Below are positions 1-6,063 of a stretch of DNA of 29,841 nt, piece after piece (position 1 is the first letter of the stretch; each line of letters starts with the position of its first letter). The stretch lies in the NCBI GenBank assembly GCA_934572325.1, contig CAKTKT010000020.1:1-29841 (forward strand). The letters are read 5' to 3'. The position numbers were made by a program, and so were the translations under genes. The stretch is from an uncultured Oscillospiraceae bacterium. GTDB lineage: Bacteria > Bacillota > Clostridia > Oscillospirales > Oscillospiraceae. The notes beneath the pieces are model-generated. The model searched no databases and was not told where the DNA came from. It worked only from the letters and a program-made list of their open reading frames with translations.

Positions 1-135
1 TACTCTTGCCGCTCGTTCTATTCGCTCGAGGACTTCGCAAAGCAGCTCGCTGTCCACAACCGCCGCTCTAACAACTTACCCATGAGACCCCTCCGCTGGC
101 TGTCTCCCGCTGAGATCACTGTACAATATGTTTGA
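1..135 (+). CDS. IS transposase, C-terminal fragment (5' truncated by window edge)
   Basis: An open frame enters from the left edge and ends at TGA 133-135, giving 44 residues. It contains FYSLEDFAKQLAVHNRR and then MRPLRWLSPAEI, which resembles the extreme C-terminus of rve/DDE integrase-type transposases of the IS3/IS481 kind, where a final 'RPL.W.SP.E' motif is common. The catalytic DDE residues lie outside the window. The last 31 codons recur at the right edge on the opposite strand with one silent TTA/TTG difference. The family call rests on a short tail and could be refined by seeing the whole element. Confidence 0.7.
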   Translation, partial: YSCRSFYSLEDFAKQLAVHNRRSNNLPMRPLRWLSPAEITVQYV

Positions 136-145
136 CAAACCTACA
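1..145 (+). mobile_element. 3' end of an insertion sequence (left copy)
   Basis: Positions 40-145 match the reverse complement of 29736-29841 with a single difference (A at 78). Identity stops sharply after CCTACA at 145, so this is taken as the outer IS end; a 5'-TGTAGG/CCTACA-3' terminus fits IS3/IS481-like elements. The other end is outside the window, so length and target duplication cannot be determined. Confidence 0.75.
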
Positions 146-188
146 GGAAAATCCGCGAACAGCGGAGCGGGGATGCGCCGAACAAGAG

Positions 189-222
189 CCTGTCAGCGTC
201 CGAGCGGAAAGAACTCCGCCTG
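189..222. repeat. Diverged fragment of family A inverted-repeat element
   Basis: These 34 bp align without gaps to the inner left arm of the full family A copy (2699-2732 region), sharing CTGTCAGCGTC and CTCCG, with about three quarters of bases identical. The outer terminal repeat is missing. The fragment lies 4 bp from the stop codon of the minus-strand lipoprotein gene. It may be a decayed copy truncated when the neighbouring IS arrived. Confidence 0.45.
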
Positions 223-226
223 CGCG

Positions 227-1534
227 TCAATACCCCGTTTTTGACCGCTCTATATCGAGCTGACCCGCAAGCTGGCAGGTGGGGAGAATACTGCTCTCGT
301 CGGTGATGAGCGTGTTGGACACGTACTTGAACCCGCCCGCGCCGTCCGGACGGACGGTCAGCTCGTGCGAGAACGCGCGATCCGTGCCGTACCACTCGTT
401 GAGCGCGTCCACGCGCATCGTCAGCGTTCCGTCGGCGTTGTACCAGTATTCCACGATCTCCGGCTGCGGCGCGCGCGGCGCGGTGTTGTACGAGTCCTCC
501 GAATACGGTAGGAAGAAGTACCCGCCCAGACGCGAGGAGTAGTCGGAGATGTTTTTCAGCACGGAGGGGTCAATGTTGAAGTACGCCTGCACAACGCTCT
601 CAAAGCTGTCCGTCGGCACAAGGCAGAGCTTCGTTCTGCCTACGGTGGAAAAGTAGCTGCCGGTGTTGGCGGCGGTGAGGCACGCCGTGCCGTGGTACAT
701 CCCGAAGAGATAGGCGTAGAGACTGTTGAAGTCGATAATGCCGAGGTTCGCTTCCGTCCATGTGGTGGTGAAGAGGTTGTTTTCAAAATACCCGACAGGC
801 TCTACATACATTTCGCTGAGAGCGCGCTTGGTGCCGTCATACGGCAGAACGCGCACGAAAACATAGGAGTTGGTGTTCGCGCGCTGGTTATCGTCGAAGC
901 TGGCGGTGTCGCGGTTATAGATGAGCCAGCCCTTTTCCGTATAGCGCACATCGCCGATGGCGTAGCGCCCCTCCGTGAGGATGGACGGCTCGCAGTTTTT
1001 GTCCCAGATGGCGGACATTGCGATGAGATACCACACACCGTTCGTGCGCCCGAGGTGGTACACGCTTATCTGTCCGTCGCCATACACCATATAGTACGAT
1101 ACGCCCGTGTCGCCCGCCGCGCTTATCGTGCTGCCGAAGTAGACGAGGGGGTCGGGACACTGCATATTCATCGTGCCGAGGTAGTCCACGGCGCTGTAGC
1201 CCATCTGCCCTATCCGCGTCACCATTGCCTGCACGGTCGCCGTGCTGAGCACGACGTTGATGGCAGTGCCCTTGTCCGCCTGCTCATATATGTCGCGGCA
1301 GCCGTCAGCCACGGAGAGAAGCTCGCTGCGGACGGCGTTCTTCTCGGCTTTGGCGGTGTCGTCGATGCTGTTGTATTTTTCGGAGATCTTGGGCGCGGAG
1401 GACGCGGAGGGGGTTGCCTGCTCCGCACTTATGGAGTAGTCCGGCGCAGAAGTTTCAGCCGGCGCGGACTTTCTGCCGCAGCCTGTCAGCGTAAGCGACG
1501 CGGCGAGCAGCAGCCCCAGCGCCGTCCTTTTCAT
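227..1534 (-). CDS. Secreted lipoprotein, DUF6070-like
   Basis: About 435 residues beginning with a lipoprotein signal (MKRTALGLLL...LTLTGCGRK; lipobox Cys at residue 19), so the protein should be lipid-anchored on the outer face of the membrane. A Ser/Ala/Pro-rich spacer of about 30 residues follows, then a globular domain with many aromatic residues. It resembles clostridial DUF6070 lipoproteins as I recall them; function is unknown. The start is ambiguous: AGGAGG at 1549-1554 is 14 nt from the ATG at 1534 but an ideal 8 nt from an in-frame TTG at 1540, which would add two residues. A family B element begins 31 bp upstream of that TTG, where a promoter would be expected, so the element may have displaced or supplied one. 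The gene seems monocistronic. Confidence 0.75.
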   Translation of the reverse strand: MKRTALGLLLAASLTLTGCGRKSAPAETSAPDYSISAEQATPSASSAPKISEKYNSIDDTAKAEKNAVRSELLSVADGCRDIYEQADKGTAINVVLSTATVQAMVTRIGQMGYSAVDYLGTMNMQCPDPLVYFGSTISAAGDTGVSYYMVYGDGQISVYHLGRTNGVWYLIAMSAIWDKNCEPSILTEGRYAIGDVRYTEKGWLIYNRDTASFDDNQRANTNSYVFVRVLPYDGTKRALSEMYVEPVGYFENNLFTTTWTEANLGIIDFNSLYAYLFGMYHGTACLTAANTGSYFSTVGRTKLCLVPTDSFESVVQAYFNIDPSVLKNISDYSSRLGGYFFLPYSEDSYNTAPRAPQPEIVEYWYNADGTLTMRVDALNEWYGTDRAFSHELTVRPDGAGGFKYVSNTLITDESSILPTCQLAGQLDIERSKTGY

Positions 1535-1570
1535 ATTCAAGCGAACCGCCTCCTTTCTTGCCTTTTACGA

Positions 1571-1848
1571 TACCCTCGGTTGACAAGGACACACACGGTT
1601 TTGACGGGCGGAAATACGCCCATGCCGCTTCAAAGCCCTTGCCAATACACAAAGTATTGCCTGCGGGCTTTTCATTGCCTGATCGCATTTCCGCTCCGAC
1701 AAAACTGCTTCGCACCTGACAGCGAAGGATTTTCGAGCGATTTTTGGTTTTTGAGACGCAGATGTGTCGTAACCCATCAAGGCGAAAAGGGCAAAAAGCG
1801 CCGGAAAGACTCGCTGTCAGGCGTGTGTGCTCTTGTCAACCGAGGGTA
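1571..1848. repeat. Family B MITE-like element, copy B1
   Basis: A 278-bp non-coding element with imperfect terminal inverted repeats of about 27 bp. The left end reads TACCCTCGGTTGACAAG, and the right end is its reverse complement, both continuing into CACACAC. Both ends carry TA, which would fit TA target duplication as in mariner/IS630-derived MITEs. A stem-loop sits at 1632-1671 (AAAGCCC...GGGCTTT) with core AATACACAAAGTATT at 1644-1658. A second inverted repeat, CCTGACAGCGA (1715-1725) with TCGCTGTCAGG (1811-1821), bounds the right half. It is nearly the same as 24741-25017 in inverted orientation. It separates the lipoprotein gene from the DUF4213 gene and encodes nothing convincing. 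Confidence 0.85.
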
Positions 1849-1880
1849 GATATATACTATTATAATACTTTCTGCCCGAC

Positions 1881-1909
1881 TTGGCAAGCGCGGCGCGGCG
1901 TGGTATACT
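1881..1909 (+). promoter_or_regulatory. Sigma-A-type promoter for the DUF4213/DUF364 gene
   Basis: TTGGCA at 1881-1886 and TATACT at 1904-1909 are separated by exactly 17 bp. The downstream gene starts at 1945 with its own GGAGG. The promoter lies just outside element B1, so it is not supplied by the element. Confidence 0.75.
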
Positions 1910-1944
1910 GTGCGCAGTCATGATACGCGCCGGAGGGCATGAGA

Positions 1945-2685
1945 ATGGGAGATTTTTTCGGGATTTATGATGCGCTGCTCGCGGGGCTTGGCGGCGACGC
2001 GCGGCGTGAGCGGATCGTGCGCGCCGCGTCGTGCGCGCGCTGGGCGCTTGCCGAGAGCGATGAGCACACCGGCATCGCAATGGCGGAGGACACCGACACC
2101 GCCGCGCCGCTGTACCCCGACGGACTCGCGGGGCTGACCCTCGCCGAGGCGGCAGCGGCGGTGAAGAGCTGGAATCTGCGCGAGGCGGGCATGGGGCTTG
2201 CCGCCATAAATTCGTTTTACAACACGCCGGAGCATATACGAGCGCTCAACTGCGCCGAGCCGTATGAAAACTACTGCGCCTCGGGGCTGGACTTTGACAG
2301 CGCGGAGGTCGGCGTGATAGGGCACATGAAGCTCACGCCGGAGATACACGGCGCGGCGCGCGCGGTGCATATCATCGAGCGCCGCCCCCAGCCGGGGGAC
2401 TACCCGGACGCGGCGTGTGAATACATCCTGCCGCGCTGCGACTATGTTTTCATCACGGGCAGCGCGCTTGTCAACAAGACGCTTCCGCGCCTGATAGAGC
2501 TTTCGCGCGATGCGTACACGATACTGACCGGACCGTCCGTGCCCTTGTGTCCGGCGCTGCTCGATGCCGGCATTGACCGACTTGCCGGTATGGCGGTGCG
2601 CGACAGGGCGGCAATACGCGCCCATGTGCTCTCCGACGCCCACGGCAGCCCCTATCCCATGGGAGAGACGTTTCTGCTGGAGTAA
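1945..2685 (+). CDS. DUF4213/DUF364 domain protein (putative heavy-metal chelation)
   Basis: A protein of about 246 residues. It has the DUF4213-type N-terminal region (helical start, then 'SWNLREAGMGLAAINSFYN') followed by a DUF364-type Rossmann-like half (GVIGHMKLTPEI, YVFITGSALVNKTLPRL, TILTGPSVPL). The family is annotated as putative heavy-metal chelation, and related proteins are often linked to metal or cofactor handling; the actual substrate here is unknown. An ATG at 1939 is only 1 nt after GGAGGG, whereas the ATG at 1945 is 8 nt from GGAGG (1932-1936), so 1945 is chosen. A 17-bp-spaced sigma-A promoter lies upstream. The TAA stop is formed by the first bases of repeat element A1, so the original C-terminus may have been changed. 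Confidence 0.8.
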   Translation: MGDFFGIYDALLAGLGGDARRERIVRAASCARWALAESDEHTGIAMAEDTDTAAPLYPDGLAGLTLAEAAAAVKSWNLREAGMGLAAINSFYNTPEHIRALNCAEPYENYCASGLDFDSAEVGVIGHMKLTPEIHGAARAVHIIERRPQPGDYPDAACEYILPRCDYVFITGSALVNKTLPRLIELSRDAYTILTGPSVPLCPALLDAGIDRLAGMAVRDRAAIRAHVLSDAHGSPYPMGETFLLE

Positions 2686-2840
2686 CCGCTGAATAAATGG
2701 CTGTCAGCGTCTGAACGGATAATTCTCCGTCTGATTTCATGAGCTTTTTTTGAAATACACAAAGTATTCCTGCAAAAAGCTCATTTTATTAGTCTAAATA
2801 ATTCTCGCGTTCAGCCATCTGACGCATTTAATCAGCGGTT
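2682..2840. repeat. Family A inverted-repeat element, long copy A1
   Basis: An element of about 159 bp. It opens with GTAACCGCTGAATAAAT and closes with ATTTAATCAGCGGTT. Next to the ends are inner arms GGCTGTCAGCGTCTGA and CCATCTGACGC. A central hairpin at 2739-2784 (ATGAGCTTTTT...AAAAAGCTCAT) holds the loop core AATACACAAAGTATT at 2754-2768. The stop codon of the upstream gene (2683-2685) lies inside its left end. It encodes nothing. Confidence 0.85.
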
Positions 2841-2954
2841 GCCGGAAAGGTAGAGCGCCCGCAGATGCACACACTTCAGCCCTCCGTCATATACTGCTGT
2901 TAGACGGGGAGGCGCTTGCCCTGCCCGTCCGAAATCAAGCTTCGGAGGACGACT

Positions 2955-3617
2955 ATGGCGGAAAACGACAGCTATTCGACGAAGATATACACCAATGGCT
3001 GCAACGGAAGCTGCGGGTGCTGCGGCTGCGGCAGCAACGTGGGACCGGCGGGACCGATGGGGCTGCAAGGACCGGCAGGTCCACAGGGACCGCAGGGCAT
3101 ACAGGGTCCGCAAGGTCCACAGGGACCGGCAGGTCCGCAGGGCGCGACGGGTGCGACAGGCGCGACAGGCGCGGCGGGCGCGACAGGCGCGGCAGGTCCG
3201 CAGGGACCTGCGGGCACGGCGGCGACGAACGAGAACGCGATGCTCTACAATACGGCGCAGCAAAGCGTCGCCAACGGCGCGGATCTCGCGCTCGGCACGA
3301 ACGTCATTAACTCCGCCGGCAGCATCGCCGCGTCCGGAACGACGGGCGTTACGCTCGCGCCGGGGCAATACCTCGTGACGTTCGTGACGGACGCCGCGGT
3401 AACGGGGGAGGGAACGCTCGGCGCGGCGCTCGCGCTTGACGGCACGGCGCTGCCCTATGCCGCGACGGCAAAGACCCTGACCGCCGCCGGAGCTGACCGC
3501 ATCGCCCTTACGGCGATCGTCACGCCCACGGCGGCGGGTACGCTCACCGTGCGCAACAACACCGGCAGCACCGACACCTACCAGAACAGCACGCTCAGCG
3601 TTATAAAGCTAGCGTGA
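2955..3617 (+). CDS. Collagen-like surface protein with BclA-like C-terminal domain
   Basis: About 220 residues. The short head ends in a Cys-rich patch (NGCNGSCGCCGCGSN), followed by about 20 uninterrupted Gly-X-Y triplets (GPAGPMGLQ..., GATGATGAA...) and a C-terminal domain of about 125 residues ('LYNTAQQSVANGADLALG' ... 'TLSVIKLA') resembling the beta-jellyroll C-terminal domain of BclA-type spore filament proteins. Such proteins trimerise into collagen-like stalks on spores or cell surfaces. There is no signal peptide, which fits a spore-surface protein made in the mother cell, but this is inferred. The ATG at 2955 has GGAGG 6 nt upstream; an in-frame ATG at 2916 lacks that support. An intrinsic terminator follows directly, so the gene is probably monocistronic. 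The Cys patch could cross-link filaments or bind metal. Confidence 0.85.
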   Translation: MAENDSYSTKIYTNGCNGSCGCCGCGSNVGPAGPMGLQGPAGPQGPQGIQGPQGPQGPAGPQGATGATGATGAAGATGAAGPQGPAGTAATNENAMLYNTAQQSVANGADLALGTNVINSAGSIAASGTTGVTLAPGQYLVTFVTDAAVTGEGTLGAALALDGTALPYAATAKTLTAAGADRIALTAIVTPTAAGTLTVRNNTGSTDTYQNSTLSVIKLA

Positions 3618-3626
3618 CGGCAAAAC

Positions 3627-3662
3627 GCCCGGACATCTTTCGATGCCCGGGCTGTGCTTTTG
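3627..3662 (+). terminator. Intrinsic terminator of the collagen-like gene
   Basis: GCCCGG-CATC pairs with GATG-CCGGGC (3627-3652, one A/C mismatch, TTTC loop), then TGTGCTTTTG. It lies 9 bp after the stop codon. Confidence 0.8.
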
Positions 3663-3690
3663 TAACCGCTGAATAAATATTTGCGGTTTA
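3662..3690. repeat. Minimal family A copy
   Basis: GTAACCGCTGAATAAAT followed almost at once by a GCGGTTTA end, so only the outer ends of the element remain. The right end overlaps the TAA stop (minus strand, 3688-3690) of the NlpC/P60 gene. It may be a collapsed copy formed by excision of the interior. Confidence 0.6.
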
Positions 3691-5397
3691 TCCGATTATG
3701 CGCCTCGCCTCATAGCCGCGGGAGACGTAGTATCCGGCGAGATCGGAGATTATTACGCCGGTGGTCGAGTTTGAAGCGTGGACGAACTGCCCGTTGCCGA
3801 TGTAGATACCGACATGCCCGATATAGCTGCTGCCGGAATAGAAGCAGAGCAGATCGCCCGGCTGGATCTCGGACGGCTCGACATGGCGGCCGTTCGACGC
3901 CTGATCGGCGGCGACGCGGTTGAGCGTATAGCCGAACTGCTTGTACACATAGTACACAAGTCCGGAGCAGTCGAACCCGTCGGGCGCCGCGCCGCCCCAG
4001 ATGTAGCGCGAGCCGACGAACTGGCAGGCATAGCCGGCGACCTGCTGCCCCGTGGCGGAGCTGCCCGATGCGGGGGCGGAGACGCCGCCGTCGGTGGAAG
4101 CGCCGCTGTCGCCGCCGACGGAATAGCTGCCCTCCTTGACGTACTTGGACGAGACGTAGCCTATCTGACCGTTTTCCGCCACGACCTGCGCCCAGCCGTC
4201 ATGGGAGACGACGAGACTGACGCGGTTGCCGTAGAAGAACTCGCCGAGGATGGCGGCGGTCATGGACGGCGCGGAGCGGAAGCGGACGTTGTTGCCCGTG
4301 ATGTAGGCGTCGCTGTGCCGGTCAATGGTCTGCGCGGGCGTTTCGGACGGCGCGGGGGTGGGCTGGGATGCGGCGCTGCCGGAGGACTCCGGCTTCTGCG
4401 CGGCGTCGTCCTGCCCGCCGACGGTCAGCCCGCCGTAGCTCGCGTTGTCAACGAGCATGACGTAGCTTGCGTAGACGTACCCGACGATGCCGTCAATGAC
4501 GCACTGATACCAGCCGTTGCCCGCATCGGCGGTCATCGTGAGCGCCTTGCCGGTGTGGAAAGTGCCGAGAATGGTGTGGTTCGTGCCGGGACCCGAGCGC
4601 AGACGCACATATGTGCCGTTGATGTAGCCGCTCGCGCCGGTGCTCGCAGGAGTCTGCGCGAAAGCGGGCGTTTCCGTCGGTGCAGGTGTGGGCGTGGGCG
4701 CGGAGCTCGGCGACGGCACGGGCGCTGCCGTCTGCTCGGGAGAGGGCACGGGCGCGGCTGTCGGCGCGGTTGTCGCCTCCGGCGTGGGGGTGGCAGCGGG
4801 CGCGGCAGTCGCCTCATTCGGCTGCGGCAGCGCGGCGGCTGTCGGCGCGTCCGGCGTGAAGTCGGGGCGGATGACCGAGCTGCCCGCGGCGGCAGTGCCC
4901 TGCGTCACATACTGCGTGTACACGTAGCCGAGCTGTCCGTCGATGATGCAGGCGGTCCACCCGTCGCCTGAGCCTATGGGCAGGACCTCCTTGCCGCGGT
5001 TGTACTCACCCAGCACGGAGTATTCCGAGCCCGGACCGGAGCGGAAGCGCACATACATGGCGTTTATGTACCCGCTTGAGCTGCCGGAGCCGGAGGGGGC
5101 GGGGGTAAAGACCGGCACTGTCGCGGCGCTGCTCTCATCAAGACTGAGATACGACGCGGCGACAAAGCCGTTCTGCCCGCCGACGGAGACGGCGTACCAA
5201 GACCCGTTGGAGCGGTCGGTGACCGTGACGGGGGTGTTGCGATCGAGCGTGGCGATAACATAGTAGCCCGTGCCCGGTCCTGAACGGACGTTGACGCGGT
5301 GCCCCGTGACGACCGCCGTTTCCGCATACGCGGGAACGACGAGAAATGACGCGATGACCGCCGAGGCAATAAACGTCCTCAAGAATTTTTTGCGCAT
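3688..5397 (-). CDS. Secreted SH3b-repeat NlpC/P60 peptidoglycan endopeptidase
   Basis: About 569 residues. A signal peptide (MRKKFLRTFIASAVIASFLV, cleavage near AYA|ET) leads to four bacterial SH3 domains (about 30-85, 110-165, 255-315, 365-420), each with a 'VR.RSGPG/RSAPS' start. A Pro/Thr/Ala linker separates repeats 2 and 3. The C-terminal NlpC/P60 domain spans about 455-569. The catalytic Cys is in FDCSGLVYY (C477), with His in IGHVGIYIG (H528) and the third polar residue in FVHASN (H540). The family cuts gamma-D-Glu-(meso)DAP bonds in wall stem peptides; SH3b domains bind the wall. The chosen ATG is the first before the signal peptide, with AAAGGAT upstream; 48 extra residues in the longer open frame would spoil the signal. 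The next upstream gene is separated by element A2, and the PBP lies beyond. Confidence 0.92.
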   Translation of the reverse strand: MRKKFLRTFIASAVIASFLVVPAYAETAVVTGHRVNVRSGPGTGYYVIATLDRNTPVTVTDRSNGSWYAVSVGGQNGFVAASYLSLDESSAATVPVFTPAPSGSGSSSGYINAMYVRFRSGPGSEYSVLGEYNRGKEVLPIGSGDGWTACIIDGQLGYVYTQYVTQGTAAAGSSVIRPDFTPDAPTAAALPQPNEATAAPAATPTPEATTAPTAAPVPSPEQTAAPVPSPSSAPTPTPAPTETPAFAQTPASTGASGYINGTYVRLRSGPGTNHTILGTFHTGKALTMTADAGNGWYQCVIDGIVGYVYASYVMLVDNASYGGLTVGGQDDAAQKPESSGSAASQPTPAPSETPAQTIDRHSDAYITGNNVRFRSAPSMTAAILGEFFYGNRVSLVVSHDGWAQVVAENGQIGYVSSKYVKEGSYSVGGDSGASTDGGVSAPASGSSATGQQVAGYACQFVGSRYIWGGAAPDGFDCSGLVYYVYKQFGYTLNRVAADQASNGRHVEPSEIQPGDLLCFYSGSSYIGHVGIYIGNGQFVHASNSTTGVIISDLAGYYVSRGYEARRIIG

Positions 5398-5460
5398 ACT
5401 ATACAGATCCTTTATCTTTTTTAGGACGTGCGCAAGCGTTTTACCCTGTGCTGTCCTTAT

Positions 5461-5699
5461 GTAACCGCTGAATAAATAGCTGTCAGCGTCTGAACGGATA
5501 ATTTCCCGTCTGATTTCATGAGCTTTTTTTGAAATACACAAAGTATTCCTGCAAAAAGCTCATTTTATCAGACGAATAAATTATTCGCCATGTCAGGCGG
5601 TTGCCGCGCAAGCGGCGAGCCTGACGGCATTTGATGAAATAGTGTGATTCATCACACTATTTCTCGCCCAGCCATCTGACGTATTTAATCAGCGGTTAC
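5461..5699. repeat. Family A inverted-repeat element, expanded copy A2
   Basis: About 239 bp, GTAACCGCTGAATAAAT at the left and ATTTAATCAGCGGTTAC at the right. The left 110 bp is nearly identical to A1, including the hairpin with core AATACACAAAGTATT at 5533-5547. The right arm then carries about 75 bp absent from A1, made of two more hairpins: GTCAGGC...GCCTGAC enclosing GCCGC/GCGGC, and GAAATAGTGTGAT with ATCACACTATTTC (13-bp perfect arms, TC loop). The right end abuts the stop codon of the 93-aa protein gene. The element fills the gap between that gene and the NlpC/P60 start. Confidence 0.85.
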
Positions 5700-5981
5700 T
5701 TATCTGGAGGAAAGTGCGCGCTCAAGCCACACGGCGGCGACATCTATTGCGAGGTAGAGGCTGTCCTTCTCGCTTCTCTTCACGATCCTGTCCCTCGACT
5801 TGATGGAGGGATCGGTGAGCTGGAGCTGGACGGAGACCTTGGTTGCAACGTCAAGGTCGTTGACCTTCTTCGTGTCAAGTATCTGTATCATGACGATGTA
5901 CTTGTCCGCGAAGCTGCCGTAATAGATGATGTTGTCTTTCCTCTGGAGAGGATGACCCTTATACTCCAGTGTCTTTGCCAT
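5700..5981 (-). CDS. Conserved small clostridial protein of unknown function
   Basis: A 93-residue protein starting MAKTLEYKGHPLQRKDNIIYYG. It is mixed charged and hydrophobic with no signal peptide or membrane segment; 'YIVMIQILDTKK' and 'TKVSVQLQLTD' look like beta strands, and a helix-like end 'DSLYLAIDVAAVWLERAL' closes it. It resembles small conserved proteins I recall from Clostridia, but no function is known to me. The ATG at 5981 has GGAGG 8 nt upstream, and a strong sigma-A promoter lies just beyond; a longer frame reading further upstream runs into the PBP gene and has no support. The stop touches element A2. Confidence 0.8.
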   Translation of the reverse strand: MAKTLEYKGHPLQRKDNIIYYGSFADKYIVMIQILDTKKVNDLDVATKVSVQLQLTDPSIKSRDRIVKRSEKDSLYLAIDVAAVWLERALSSR

Positions 5982-6008
5982 AAATAGAACCTCCAGTAAT
6001 GTAACTAA

Positions 6009-6037
6009 AATGTAACACAATGCATCAAAATTGTCAA
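6009..6037 (-). promoter_or_regulatory. Sigma-A-type promoter for the 93-aa protein gene
   Basis: On the minus strand a perfect TTGACA (6032-6037) is followed after 17 bp by TACATT (6009-6014). It lies in the gap between the PBP stop (6064) and the 5981 start, so this gene has its own promoter. No terminator is visible after the PBP gene, so read-through is also possible. Confidence 0.75.
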
Positions 6038-6063
6038 CAAGCAAATCTTGGTCAGGGGATGCG

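Noticed and set aside
3046..3220. Repeat array in 3046-3220 as CRISPR
   Set aside because: The repetition is in-frame Gly-X-Y coding with 9-nt units, without spacers.
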